Shown in pieces: positions 9,113 to 21,006 of a stretch of 64,000 bases of DNA. The position numbers were made by a program, and so were the translations under genes. How positions within the stretch are numbered: the stretch's first letter is position 1; each line of letters starts with the position of its first letter. Source of the DNA: Channallabes apus (lineage: Eukaryota; Chordata; Actinopteri; Siluriformes; Clariidae); NCBI GenBank assembly GCA_030522415.1, contig CM060113.1, forward strand, positions 11,914,065-11,978,064. Reading direction: 5' to 3'. A model generated the notes under the pieces. It ran no database searches. It saw nothing but the letters and a program-made list of their open reading frames with translations, and was not told the DNA's origin.

Positions 9113-9580
9113 CCTTCACTCACTCATTGCCTATACCACTTTATCCAGGATCACAGGGGGCCTGCACTGTAAAAACTCTAACTAGTTTTTACTGTTCAGG
9201 CCCCCTATGATCCTGGATAACAATGAAGTGATTTTACAGTGCAGGCCCCCTACAATACAAATAATATAGTATTGTTGGCCCAACTTCTTACAGTGGTACT
9301 TGTTGAGACAACAAGTAACATTGTGATCTTGAAAACTTTGAAGACACGGACTGAATAAACTAAAAAAGTCAATTTTAGCCAGCAATTTACCCTCCCGAGC
9401 CTATCCCTGGAGGTTTAAGGCACAAGGCAGGGTACATACTGGACAGGGTGCCAATCCATCATAGGGCACACAGACTGTACATACACACGCTCATTCAAAA
9501 CACTACAGGAAATTTGGGAATGCCAATTAGCCTAACCTACATGTCTTTGGACTATGGGAGGAAACCGGAGTACCTGGTAC
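9113..9580 (-). repeat. DANA/Mermaid-like SINE, split by a fold-back insertion
   Basis: The SINE tail (tataccactttatcc) lies at 9130-9150 and the body resumes at about 9391 (cagggtgccaatccatc, gtctttggactatggg). The intervening 240 bases hold inverted copies of the SINE tail. The tRNA-like head is missing. Confidence 0.7.
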
Positions 9581-9785
9581 CTACCTTTAGGTACTTCCTT
9601 TACTCACTTGTTTGCCTTATATACAGTACTTGTTTTGTTCTACAGTTCCATACACAGCCTGAAGAGATTTCTGTGGGAAAAGATTTAAAGATGTTTGTTA
9701 AAGACATGTTAGTGTCATGGATCAGTTCTTTCTTTCCATAACTGAAATGATAATATTGCTCCTCCTATCTCTTTCTTCAACCAGT

Positions 9786-10308
9786 ATATAACTACAAGTT
9801 TGTGAACATCTGACTATCATACCCATACTGTATATACGTAGTCCCAACTGCTGGCACAAGGTTGGAAACACACACTTGTATATGAAGTCTTTGAATGCTG
9901 TATAGCATTATAGCTATTATAGTTTCCCTTTAGTGGAACAAAGAGACCCAAAAATGTTCCAACATGCAATGCCCCTGTGCATAAGGCCCATGAAGACATA
10001 GTTGGGCGCAGAGTTTGAGTGGAAGAACACATTTTGCCTGCTCAGCCTGGACCTCTTACCCACTGAACACCTTTGGGATTAACTGTGCCTCGAGCCTTCT
10101 CACACAACATCAATGCCAGAGCTCACTAATGCTCTTGTGGTTGAATGGGAAAATCCCCTCAGACGTGCTTCAAAATTTAGTGAAATGCCTTCACAGAAGA
10201 GTGGAAGTTATTATAACTGCAACGGTGGACTAAATCTGTAATGGGATGTTCAAAAGCACATATGGGTGTGATGATCTGGTGCCCTCAAACATTTGGCCAT
10301 ATACAGTA
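9786..10308 (+). mobile_element. Internally deleted Tc1-like element
   Basis: The ends are related inverted repeats. The left reads aagtttgtgaacatctgac...catacccata and the right reads tatgggtgtgatgatctgg...caaacatttggccat. Between them only the transposase end survives (about 10050-10232), with fragments such as L-T-N-A-L-V-V-E-W-E and R-R-V-E-V-I-I-T-A. The catalytic core is absent. Confidence 0.72.
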
Positions 10309-10764
10309 CTGATTTTGGCATTATGTGTTTTATTGTAATTCACTAAGCGATTTACTGTATACTGGATCTGGAAAGTTTTCCAGGGAACATTAGCTGTAAT
10401 TCAATTCAATTGCCCAATTCAAAGAACTACCTGGACCTTGGATCTGTAAGCAGAAATACCCATTGCACCAACAGACAGGGACTTTTTTTTTTTAAATGTT
10501 TATTCACAAAAATGATTGTTTTATAGCTATAACCAGTTCATTTCTTACTCCTGATTAATAATGCATTTGTGATTAGATCATGGGATTATATTCTGACAGT
10601 GGAAATAAACATGTATTAATAGATAGTCATTGATCAAACCTCTCCATGCCTTTGACTTTTCATGCACAAAAACCTGAATGATTATAATAACATTTTGATG
10701 AATAATTAGATTTAATCTGCACTGATATGGTAGATAGTTGTAATTATAACATTTTATTTCTGTT

Positions 10765-10879
10765 GCCACCCTGTCCAGGGTGTACCCCACCTAGTGCCCG
10801 AAGTCTCCTGGGATAGGCTCCAGGTCCCCCGCGACCCTGAACACAGGATTAAGCGGTATAGAAAATGAATGAATGAATT
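10765..10879 (+). repeat. SINE 3' end only
   Basis: Starts at accctgtccagggtgtaccc and ends in agaaaatgaatgaatgaatt. It is a 5'-truncated DANA-like copy, little diverged. Confidence 0.85.
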
Positions 10880-11850
10880 AATTAATATTTCTGTTGCATA
10901 GGTTTGACCAGTAAGCCCATTATAAAAGTGTATTAAATGCCCTCTTAACCTCTACCAACCACCTCATAGCTAGAACATATTCCTGTAAGAATGATCTAAA
11001 TACTTGGTGCTGAAATGCTTACTGTCCTTATCTGTCCTTATCTGAAGTGTTTGACCTGCACTGAGCTGAACAGGTTGTACTCAGAAACAGCAGAAAAGAA
11101 CATTTCTGCATTTTTGCACTGTTCCCACCTCCGTACCCATTGCAATTCTCGTTAAGCTTATATACTGTAATGGATAAAAGACACGCAAAGAAAACATGGA
11201 GCCATCCTATTCCCAATCATTTGTCTTCCAGCTGCGCTTTACCTTGAGTCCACCTGATCCATTTAAAAGCTAATGCTTTTTACCCTTGGTTGCCCTGTGG
11301 AGAAACTCACTTGTTTCTGTGAAATCTGTCACTTGCAGTCAGCAGATTTTGCCAAAATGAATGACAAGACATTTCCCCACTTGGGTTTAATGGCAAATTA
11401 GTCAACAGAGAGATAGCTTTGTTTGTTGTTTTCACGTGACTGCGAGACAGCATGAAAAACGGATTTGCCACCACGTGGTGCATTCTCACCTGACGAGCAA
11501 TCTGTTGTCCTACCTAATGTGCCATGTGACATCAGGCTGGCTGGAAATGCAGCAAGCTTTTTTATTTTGTCCTTCACTAGAAGATTAAATCTAGCGCACA
11601 CAGTTGATATACAGTAAAAGAGCATAAAGTATATGTACAATATTGAAAACCCATGAGGAATGTATACAAAGTCAATGATGGATGTGGTTGCATTGTTTTG
11701 GGTTTTCATGAAAATCAAGTTCCTTAGCCCTAAATCCTTAGCCCTTTGTATATGTAAAATTTTATATTAATATATTGATGTGTCAGTATATTAAAACTGT
11801 GTCTCTTTGCCTTTTATAATTACAGAAAGTGAAATTGCCATGCTTATGAT
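10880..11850. other. Unique AT-rich sequence, no gene seen
   Basis: Open frames are short and lack motifs or splice context. No repeat was recognised. Confidence 0.4.
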
Positions 11851-11855
11851 ATGGG

Positions 11856-12208
11856 GTAGGCAGCATGGTGGCTTGGTGGTTAGCACTGTTGTTCTGAACC
11901 TCCAGGGTCCAAGGAGCTTGCATGTTCTCTTTGTGCTTGGCGGGTTTCCTCTGGGTACTCTGTTATCTTCCCACAGTTCAAAGACATGCAGATTAGGCTA
12001 ATGCCTAAATTGGCATTCCCAAATTGACATTTTAGTGTGTGAATGAGTGTGCCAGTGTGTGTATGTGTGTGCACTGTGATTTCCACACTCTTCCACACTG
12101 TAGTGTGTGTGCCCTGTCCAGGGTGTACCCCGCCTCCTGCCCTAAGTCTTATGGAATAGGCTCCACTATGACCCTGAATACAGGACAAAGGGTTATAGAC
12201 GATGAGCG
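11856..12208 (+). repeat. DANA/Mermaid-like SINE, diverged
   Basis: The head has an A-box-like ggtggcttggtggttagcac. The B-box is lost in a small deletion. The body and tail (gccctgtccagggtgtaccc, then ggctccactatgaccctgaa) are clear. Confidence 0.85.
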
Positions 12209-13284
12209 ATATCCACTATCTGTATATGTATTTTTAAAAAAACTAGCAATGTTAGGGCCTGTGAATTCTGAATTTCTTACCCCCAGCTACATCACTAGTT
12301 GTCTAAACCAAAACCTAGCAGCCATTATGAACACAATCACCCAATATAACCCACCACCACCATATCACCCAAATCAGGGTGGTTTCCTATTATGTCTCTG
12401 TCATTTTAAGGAGGTTTTCCTTCCACTGTCTTGCTTATAAGAGACAAACTGATTGATATACATTTTAAATATTTCCTCACACTTTAACTTATTTTCATTA
12501 TGTTTTTATTCTCCAAAGCTGATTGGCTGCAATGACTATTGTAAAATACATTATATAAACAATATTGGATTGAATTTAATTGAATGTTCTTCCTTTTTCT
12601 TGTTAATGCCCACATGGCAATATCTGCTCCCTTGCCTTCATGAGAGTAAAAACTTCTAAAAAAAAAAAAAAAAAAGATCCATTTATTTATTTTCAAGTCT
12701 AGGGAGTAGAAACAGGACGATTTCTCTCTCTCTTCTGTTGGTCTTCCCAGAGGTGAAGGTGAGATTATTTTATTTGCGATTCCTTTTTTTTTTTTAAACA
12801 AGGTTAGTGACTAGGGATCACAGGAGACAAAGGTAAGTGCCCAAGAGTCAAATCAAGTCCACAGCAATGGCAAATTGCCCCTTGGCTATTTCAGCCATCC
12901 TACACTCCCAGAAGAGGTCAGAGCGTTTAAACCAAGCAAATAAATTGGTCCACAATATATTCCAGGAGCTCAACACAAGCTTCACTGACCTCTCATGTCT
13001 TCACCAAATACCCAGGTTTTGTCTAATGAAACGATAAATGTTTGTTGGCTATTTCAAATTGTGACATGGACTCATACTGTAGTTGCCAACATAATGTCAA
13101 CTTTTTTATTACAGGAGCAAATGAATCTTGATGAAGGTCAAGAGTTGTTAATGCTAAGAGCACTTGAAAATACACTCTTATTTGAAAAAAATTGCTTAGG
13201 TAGACTAATAGAAAGAAGGAAGAAAATAACTTTCATGTGTAGCTTTAAAGTGGAACTATTTGATTCTTTTTTTCTTTTTAGATT
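12209..13284. other. Unique sequence with poly(A) and poly(T) runs
   Basis: No gene or known repeat was recognised. Homopolymer runs lie at 12657-12675 and 12784-12796. Confidence 0.4.
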
Positions 13285-13298
13285 GGAACCCAGAAACT

Positions 13299-13663
13299 CA
13301 TTCATTCATTCATTTTCTATACCGCTTTATCCTGTATTTAGGGTCGCAGGGACCTGGAGCCTATCCCAGGAGACTCAGGGCACGAGGCAGGGTACACCCT
13401 GGACAGCGTGCCAATCCATCGCAGAGCACACACACACACACACTCATTCACACACTATGGTCAATTTGGGAACGCCAATTAGCCTAATCTGCATGTCTTT
13501 GGACTGTCGGAGGCAACCGGAGTACCCAGAGGAAACCCACCAAGCACGGGGAGAACATGCAAACTCCATGCACACAGAGACGGGAATCGAGCCTGGCCGG
13601 GAATTGAACCCGGACCCTGGAGGTGCAAGGCAAAAGTGCTAACCACTACACCACCGTGCCGCC
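13299..13663 (-). repeat. DANA/Mermaid-like SINE with target-site duplication
   Basis: Nearly full-length on the minus strand, with the ATTC-repeat tail at the left. It is flanked by a 14-base duplication ggaacccagaaact at 13285-13298 and 13664-13677, which defines both ends. Confidence 0.93.
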
Positions 13664-13677
13664 GGAACCCAGAAACT

Positions 13678-14999
13678 AATTAAGGAAATATTTAAAGAAA
13701 TTGTTGGTGACATTTTGCTTTAGATTTTATTTCCTTTGCCAAATTTATATGGATTAGTTCGGTAGGTATTGCTCTCATGTTCATGCTCTTCCAGAAGCAA
13801 CACATGGGTAAAAAAAAAATCTTAGCTAAAAAGCAATTGCTAGCACTTGTTTTACATTAAAGATGGCACAGCAAACCCTGAAACATCTCCACAGTAGCAG
13901 GCCTTCAGCAAAATGTAAAAATACACTCATAGAATTTCTGTAATTCTACATCATGGTTCCATTAAAGTGTAATTTATCCCATACCTTTTGTGAGAAGTGT
14001 ATGATTTTCATTCAGAAACTTTCTTGGTGGAAACTCAGCAAATTAAAAACCACTGGAACACTCGAAATTCAAATGAGACAAATAGTTTGTAACCACCTAA
14101 AAATCTAAGTATTTTTATGCACTATAGAGTATGGTAATGCTGAGCCTTTGGACAATATTTCACAGTATAATCAGATGCTTGGAATATATTTGTAAGCCAT
14201 TCATCATGGATGTCAGGGAAGGAAATAACATAAATATGGATCCCAAGTGAATGAACCTTTTTGAAACAATGTCACACTTGAACTCCTTGTAGATTGGAGT
14301 GCCAAAAGCCTTTGCAGGTGCCACAATATGATTATTCAGTAACTGAACCCTAGAATTAAAACAGCAGACCTAATCTTGTGAAACTTGCATGTTTTTATAA
14401 TTCCCAAACCGAAACAGCATTCCACACAGGCCTAAAATGGCATAATAGAATAATACACAATAGTGTATTATTTGTATTTGATTTCCTAAGGGAAGCTTAT
14501 GAAGATTAATGATTTTATTTTCCAAGCTTATATATTTGCTGCTCTTCTGGGCTTTTTTTCTCATCTTAATGTGATTTGCCCTATTCCTCTGGGTAGACAA
14601 TGCCATTTAAAATATGCACCCACTTGCAGGCAAACAGGGTGCGCCATTCATTCCATTAAAAGTGAAGGCTTCTGTGTTCTTATATTGAGATTATTCATCT
14701 TGATAACCAGCCAGTTTAGGTGTTATTTATATACTGTGTTCATAGTTGTAATTCACACAACAGTGTTGCAACATGTTTTAGAGATTGCAGTTTGCTCACA
14801 AGGAAAAAGGTCTAAGTAAATAAAACTACTTGTTTGATCTTTTTTTCTGTTAAGTAGTCCTGACACTACTTATTTAAATATTATAAGAACTATTACACAT
14901 TAGCTATTTATTTACTTATTTATGGCTTAAAATCCATTCCAGTGCGACAGGAAATCACCCTCAGGGTTGTAGTGAGTCCTGAGGCAATACCCTAAGAGA
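13678..14999. other. Unique AT-rich sequence, no gene seen
   Basis: Open frames of up to 106 codons occur on both strands, but none has recognisable residues or exon-like borders. Confidence 0.4.
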
Positions 15000-15001
15000 T
15001 A

Positions 15002-16743
15002 CAGTGGGGCAAAACGTATTTATTCAGCCACCAATTGTGCAAGTTCTCCCACTTAAAAAGATGAGAGAGGCCTGTAATTTTCATCATAGATATACCTCAA
15101 CTATGAGAGAAAAAATAAGAAAAAAAATCCAGAAAATCACATTGTTGGATTTTTAATGAATTAATTGGTAAAATAGGTATTTGGTCACCTAGAAATAAGC
15201 AAGATTTCTGGCTCTCACAGACCTGTAACAACTTCTTTAAGAGGCTCCTCTGTCCTCCACTTGTTACCTGTATTAATGGCATTTGTTTGAACTTCTTATC
15301 AGTATAAAAGACCTGTCCACAACCTCAAACAGTCACACTCCAAACTCCACTATGGCCAAGACCAAAGAGCTGTCAATGGACACCAGAAACAAAATTGTAG
15401 ACCTGCACCAGGCTGGGAAGACTGCAACAGGTAAGCAGCTTGGTGTGAAGAAATCAACTGTGGGAGCAATTATTAGAAAATGGAAGACATACAAGACCAC
15501 TGATAATCTCCTTCGATCGGGGGCTCCATGCAAGATCTCACCCCGTGGGGTCAAAATGAGCACAAGAACTGTGAGCATAAATCCCAGAACCACACGAGGG
15601 GACCTAGTGAATGACCTGCAGAGAGCTGGGACTAAAGTATCAAAGCCTACCATCAGTAACACACTGCACCGCCAGGGGCTCAAATGCTGCAGTGCCAGAC
15701 GTGTCCGCCTGCCTAAGTCAGTACATGCCCAGGCTCATCTGAAGTTTGCTAGAGAGCATTTGGCTGGTTCAGAATAGGATTGGGAGAATGACATACTATA
15801 TGGTCAGATGAAACCAAAATAGAACTTTTTGGTGAAAACTCAACTTGTCGTGTTTGGAGGAGAAAGAATGCTGAGTTGTATCCAAAGAACACTATACTGT
15901 ACCTATGGTGAAGCATGAGGGTGGAAACATCATGCTTCGGAGCTGTTTTTCTGCAAAAGGACCAGGACAACTGATCCGTGAATGAATGGGGACATGAATC
16001 GTGGTATTTTGAGTAAAAACCTCCTTCCATCAGCAAGGGCATTGAAGATGTCTTTCAGCATGACAATGATCCCAAACACACCACCCAGGTGTAGTAACTA
16101 AGGAGTGGCTTAGCCTTAAGTGGCTTAAGAAGCCTTTCAAGGTCTCCAGATCTCCACCTTATAGAAAATCTACGGAGGGAGTTGAAAGTTGTGTTGCCCA
16201 GCAACAGTCCCAAAACATCACTGCTCTAGAGGAGATCTGCATGGAGTAATGGGACAAAATACCAGCAACAGTGTGTGAAAACTTTGTGAATACTTACAGA
16301 AATCGGTTGACCTCTATCATTGCCAACAAGGGATATATAACAACGTATTGAGATTGAGTACTTATTTTCCACCATAATTTGCAAATAAATTCTTTTAAAA
16401 TCCTACAATGTGATTTTTGGAGTTTGTCGACAGGTGTCTTTTATACTGATAATGAGTTCAAACAGATGCCATTAATACAGGTAACAAGTGGAGGACAGAG
16501 GAGCCTCTAAAAGATGAAGTTACAGGTCTGTGAGAGCCAGAAATCTTGCTTGTTTGTAGGTGACCAAATGCTTATTTTACCAATTAATTCATTAAAAATC
16601 CAACAATGTGATTTTCTGGATTTTATTTTCTTATTTTGTCTCTCATAGTTGAGGTATACCTATGATGTAAATTACAGGCCTCTCTCATCTTTGTGGGAGA
16701 ACTTGCACAATTGGTGGCTGACTAAATACTTTTTGCCCCACTG
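15002..16743 (+). mobile_element. Tc1/mariner element with long inverted repeats
   Basis: Complete element of 1742 bases between TA dinucleotides (15000-15001 and 16744-16745). The ends are cagtggggcaaaa and ttttgccccactg. The inverted repeats are unusually long, about 320 bases each (15002-15324 and 16422-16743), with small differences. It contains a dead transposase gene. Confidence 0.93.
15352..16340 (+). pseudogene. Tc1-like transposase, broken
   Basis: Starts [14 protein letters not shown]. The first 60 residues form the paired-type helix-turn-helix that binds the inverted repeats, followed by the R-S-G-A-P region. A stop at 15775-15777 falls just before the catalytic domain. The first catalytic aspartate survives in W-S-D-E-T-K (about 15805), the second in Q-H-D-N-D-P-K-H (about 16060), and the glutamate near L-I-E-N-L (about 16165). 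These lie in different frames with further stops. The family is the DD34E group. The start is chosen at the ATG after the left inverted repeat. Confidence 0.9.
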
Positions 16744-16745
16744 TA

Positions 16746-16944
16746 TGCATTTGATTATGAATCATTGGAAAAATAAAAGTGCACTTTCATTTATAAAAAA
16801 GAGAGGAATCATTATGAGATTGGAAATTATGTAAATCTTTTATAAAGTATTATTTACATTTGTAGTTATTTTTTAAACTTATGCTATTAAATAATCTATA
16901 TACTGTGCTATGTTTGCATTATTATGATTTCCTGCCTTAATATT
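16746..16944. other. Unique AT-rich spacer
   Basis: Nothing recognised. Confidence 0.4.
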
Positions 16945-17460
16945 CAAGATTCAAGATTCAAGATTCAAGATTCAAAGAACTTTATTAATCCCAAAGGGAA
17001 ATTGCTTATGCTCGGTTACAGGTGCTCACAGTTGTTAACTAAGGAAGGTAATAAATAATAATTTAAAAAAAAAAAAAAAAAGGGTAAGTATTAGTGTCCT
17101 GTTGTATACCAGTCAGTGAAAAAATCCACATACATGTGTGTATGAGTTACAGAGAAGAGTTGTAAAGTTTTATGGCCATTGGGAGAAAGGATCTCCTGTG
17201 ACGCTCAGTGGAACACTTGATAGTAATCAGTCTCTGGCTGAAACTGCTCCTCTGTTCAGCCAAAACACTGTATAGCGGGTGAGAAGGATTGTTCACAATG
17301 GATTGTACTTTGGACAGAATCCTCCTCTTTGCTACTACATCCACCGAGTCGAGCTCCATGCCTAGCACAGATCCGGCCTTTTTAATTGACTTGTCCAGTT
17401 TGTTCTTATCAGACACCTTAATGTTACCACCCCAACAGACCACAGCGTAAAAAATAATAA
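16945..17460 (-). mobile_element. LINE 3' end with reverse transcriptase C-terminal remnant
   Basis: On the minus strand a 98-codon frame (17147-17443) includes C-W-G-G-N-I-K-V and, later, L-A-E-Q-R-S-S-F-S-Q-R-L and C-S-T-E-R-H-R-R-S-F-L-P. This is a C-terminal block known from many fish non-LTR retrotransposons. It ends in a stop, a short 3' UTR with aataaagttctttga, and a tail of about five 7-base repeats (tcttgaa type, 16945-16977). The copy is 5'-truncated near 17460. I cannot fix the clade. Confidence 0.8.
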
Positions 17461-17959
17461 TAATATAACATAGACCTGAGTCACATTTGTATATGGCTTT
17501 GGTTGGCTATAATTTCTGTATATGGTCATGAAGCATGGATGAGAATAGTGTAATTTATGTAGCCTTTCTCCAAACACGAATGCATATTTTTAATGTTATT
17601 ACCATGATCCAGATTTGGACATGCAGAAAAATAACGATTGAGGACAACAACAGTGGTGACTACAGTATATTCAGTTAAAGCTTTGGAAATTGGTGATTTA
17701 CTTTATATTTAGAAAATGGATTCAAGCAAATCTGGATGGAAACTGAAAATGAGTAGGGTCATAAAATAATAGGCATTGTAATGAAATAAATTTATAAAAG
17801 AAATTGATGCATGCATGGTGCACTTTGGGGTACATTCATGTTAAAGGCATGAGGCAAATTATTGATTAAAAATAGAAATCAAAATAGACAGATCCAGATT
17901 GAGAAAAATATCAGAACCATGCAATGAATCATGTAATGTGAATGTAGCCAACAGTCAGT
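17461..17959. other. Unique AT-rich sequence
   Basis: No gene or repeat recognised. Confidence 0.4.
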
Positions 17960-18228
17960 TTCATTTTTCATTCATTTATCTCTGGTAGCAATTTTCTTTT
18001 TGCTATTGAAGATGGTGGTGGAGCCAGGCTCTATCCCTCGAACACTGGGAGTAAGATGGAAATAAACCCTAAATGGAAACGCATCCATCACAAGGTACCA
18101 TGCACACATGTGGAAAGGGTGAGGAAACCCTATAACCCAGAGGAAGCTAATAAAATGCAAAATCCGCAGAGATACTGTAGTAGCGATTGAACTAGGGACT
18201 TTGGAGGTATGAAGCTACAATGTAACCC
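17960..18228 (-). repeat. Highly diverged SINE remnant
   Basis: Degraded versions of the SINE body (gagccaggctctatccc, aggaaaccctataacccaga, gcgattgaactagggac) are in order on the minus strand. Confidence 0.55.
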
Positions 18229-18229
18229 A

Positions 18230-18485
18230 TAAAAATAGCACAGTGGTGAAGTGGTTAGCACTGTGTCCTCACACCTCTAAGGTCGAGCGTTCAATTCTTG
18301 TCTTGGGTCGGTGTTCATAGAGTTTGCCTGTTCTCCCTGTGGTTGGTGGGTTTCCTCCAGGTTCTCTGGTTTCCTTCCACATTCCAAAGACATGCAGATT
18401 ACGTTAACTGGCATTCCCAAATTCTGTGATGGATTAGAACCCTGTCCAGGGTAAGCAATATAAAAGATGAATAAATAAATATATA
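18230..18485 (+). repeat. DANA/Mermaid-like SINE, diverged
   Basis: The head agtggtgaagtggttagcac, B-box-like gcgttcaattc, and middle caaagacatgcagatta are present. The tail is shortened. Confidence 0.8.
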
Positions 18486-18550
18486 TTTCTTATATGGTTG
18501 GTGTGGCTCAGTATTGTAAATACAAAAATTACACAGTAAATACTCATTTA

Positions 18551-18790
18551 AGCACGGTCGCCTTGCACCTCCAGGGTCCGGGTTCGATTACCGGCCAGGC
18601 TCGATTCTCGATCTTCTCCTCGTGCTTGGGGGGTTTTATCTGGGTGTGAGTGTGTGTACACTATGTGTGTGTGTGCCCTGCGATGGATTGGCACCCTGTC
18701 CAAGGTGTACCCTGCCTCGTGCCCTAAACCTCCTGGGATAGGATCCAGGTCCCCGCGACCCTGAATAGTTGATGAGTAATTGAGTGAGTG
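18551..18790 (+). repeat. DANA/Mermaid-like SINE with target-site duplication
   Basis: It lacks the first bases of the head and part of the middle. An 11-base duplication atactcattta flanks it (18540-18550 and 18791-18801). Confidence 0.88.
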
Positions 18791-18801
18791 ATACTCATTT
18801 A

Positions 18802-19655
18802 CTTTTTTCTCTTTTAGTTCCTTTGTTATTTTATGGCATGACTACCTTCTGACTACCCTTTCTATGATTTCCTGTCATTTATATCCCATCATCCATCTCT
18901 CTCCAGTCCCTTTACACCATATCTCATTAAATTAATACTCCGTCATTCACTCTGTCATGGAAATAAAACCAATGTGTCCAGATCAGCAAATAAATAAATA
19001 AATAAATAACTGTCATCATGGCATAGAGCAGCCCTCACTGGCAAAACAAATGTGTCATTAAAGCCCCCGAGTGCATGGCAAAGTGAAAGCCATGTCTCCA
19101 GCAGGCATGTGGCACTCGGAGATAGAAAGCTACGATACCCATCAGCTGGCTGCCATTAGTGCCCTGCAGCGGTGACTTGGACATGCCAGGCCATAATGCC
19201 ACTGTGGCTGGAAATGATAATGGCCCAGCTGTGCATTCATTACCCCCTAACCATGTCCTTACATAAACACACTTTTCCTTCCGTCTGTCTCTGCTTTACC
19301 CCCTGTGGAACTGCCAGACAACAGCATGAGCCACCTTTCATAGGGCACCAGGTCTCATATTGGTGTAGTTGGAGAGGACAAAAGAAGTGTAATAATGGAC
19401 AGGTCAGTCTGGCATCATCTTGCTGTTTGCCCTCTCGGTTAACATTACATGCTGCTCAGGATCACAAACTCATTTAAATGCTAATGCATATACAGTCATG
19501 CAGTGTATACAACAATTAAGGGGGTTTAACTCCAGCAGCCTTTTGGATAAATGCTGGATCTGGTGCATATGCCAGGCAATCAGGAGGTACTGCAGGTAAT
19601 CGTTAATAGGAAGCAGCCAGATTAAATCACAAATGGTACAGCCACTGACGTGATG
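18802..19655. other. Low-repeat block, candidate conserved non-coding DNA
   Basis: Balanced base composition and no recognised transposon from about 19010 to 19480. The frame at 19172-19477 is open but has no domain. Conservation cannot be judged from one sequence. Confidence 0.3.
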
Positions 19656-19831
19656 AGTCCTCAGGGGACCGATCTACCTCTGATTGCTTTATAATACCGC
19701 AAGCAAATAAACAAACTAGGAGCCAAAACAATCTCATTACTTTTATTATTATTAGTAGTAGTAGTAGTAATAATAATAATAATAATAATGCTATAATTAT
19801 GATGATGATGGTGATGATGATGATGATGATG

Positions 19832-19873
<42 letters not shown>

Positions 19874-19985
19874 AAAAAGTCCCTAGGGGACCAATCTACC
19901 TCTGATTGCTTTATAATACTGCAAGCAAAGAAACAAACTACGAGCCAAAACAATCTCATTACTTTTATTATTAGTAGTAACAGTA

Positions 19986-20023
<38 letters not shown>

Positions 20024-20165
20024 CATCATCATCATCATCATCACCATCATCATCATAATTATAGCATTATTATTATTATTATTATTACTACTACTACTAC
20101 TAATAATAAAAGTAATGAGATTGTTTTGGCTCGTAATAAAAATTATTATTATTATTATTATTAAA
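19656..20165. repeat. Fold-back trinucleotide repeat complex
   Basis: Direct copies of a roughly 105-base flank lie at 19656-19760 and 19879-19980. A near-perfect inverted repeat pairs 19720-19872 with 19987-20132. The arms carry ATT, GTA and GAT repeats, and the single GGT interruption inside the GAT run is mirrored by ACC in the other arm. Confidence 0.9.
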
Positions 20166-20301
20166 GTCGTAGCAGCAGTAGTAGCAGTTATGGTTGTAGC
20201 AGTGATGGTAGTTATTGTAGTAGTACAGCAGCAGCATCAACAGTAGTAGAGGTGGTCATAAAAGTAGAATATAAAAATTGATAATTCACAAGGCATAAAA
20301 T

Positions 20302-20687
20302 AGGGCGGCGCTGGTGTAGTGGTTAGCACTGTCGCCTTGCACCTCCAGGGTCTGGGTTCGATTCCCCGGCCAGGCTCGATTCCCGTCTCTGTGTGCATGG
20401 AGTTTGCATGTTCTCCCCGTGCTTGGTGGGTTTCCTCCGGGTACTCCAGTTTCCTCCCACAGTCCAAAGATATGCAGGTTAGGCTAATTGGCGTTCCCAA
20501 ATTGCCCGTAGTGTGTGATTGGGTGTGTGAGTGTGTGTATGTGTGTGTGCTCTGCGATGGATTGGCACCCTGTCCAGGGTGTACCCCGCCTAGTGCCCGA
20601 AGTCTCCTGGGATAGGCTCCAGGTCCCCCGCGACCCTGAACACAGGATTAAGCGGTATAGAAAATGAATGAATGAATGAATGAATGA
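20302..20687 (+). repeat. DANA/Mermaid-like SINE, full length and young
   Basis: Complete tRNA-derived SINE. The pol III A-box is at 20311-20330 (ctggtgtagtggttagcact) and the B-box at 20353-20366 (gggttcgattcccc). The body and a (GAAT)n tail follow. A 12-base duplication aaggcataaaat lies at 20290-20301 and 20688-20699. It closely matches the copies at 44671 and 59013. Confidence 0.95.
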
Positions 20688-20789
20688 AAGGCATAAAATT
20701 AAATAATCTGTCAAATACTAGGAAAAATAGGCTTTAGTACTGTATGCTGTTGTATTCAGTATTCAGAGGAATTCAGTGCCCCTTATAAT

Positions 20790-21006
20790 GGGGGGCACTG
20801 GTGATTCAGTGGTGAGCTTTGTGGGAGGCCCGGACTTAATCCACTGCCAGTGTTCCCTACCCAGCCACTGAATCCAGGGCATCGTTAGTGCCGGTCCCAA
20901 TCCCAGACTGAAATAGAAGGGTTTTATCAAGAAGGGCATCCTGTGTAACACCCGTGCCAAGCTGAATGTGCAGATCAGATGGTCCGTTGTGGTAACAGCA
21001 AACTGT
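20790..21006 (+). repeat. Second tRNA-derived SINE family, copy 1
   Basis: Starts ggggggcactggtgattcag. The body includes agtgccggtcccaatccc, gaagggcatcctgtgtaac and gatcagatggtccg. It shares these blocks with the inverted copy at 24882-25120. Confidence 0.75.

Noticed and set aside
15749..16042. Minus-strand frame of 97 codons inside the Tc1 element
   Set aside because: Antisense shadow of the transposase pseudogene.
19627..20164. Long open frames of Ile, Met, Asn and His repeats on both strands
   Set aside because: Translations of trinucleotide microsatellites.
20237..20714. Frames of 76-98 codons on both strands
   Set aside because: They are readings of the SINE sequence. The same peptides recur at the other SINE copies.
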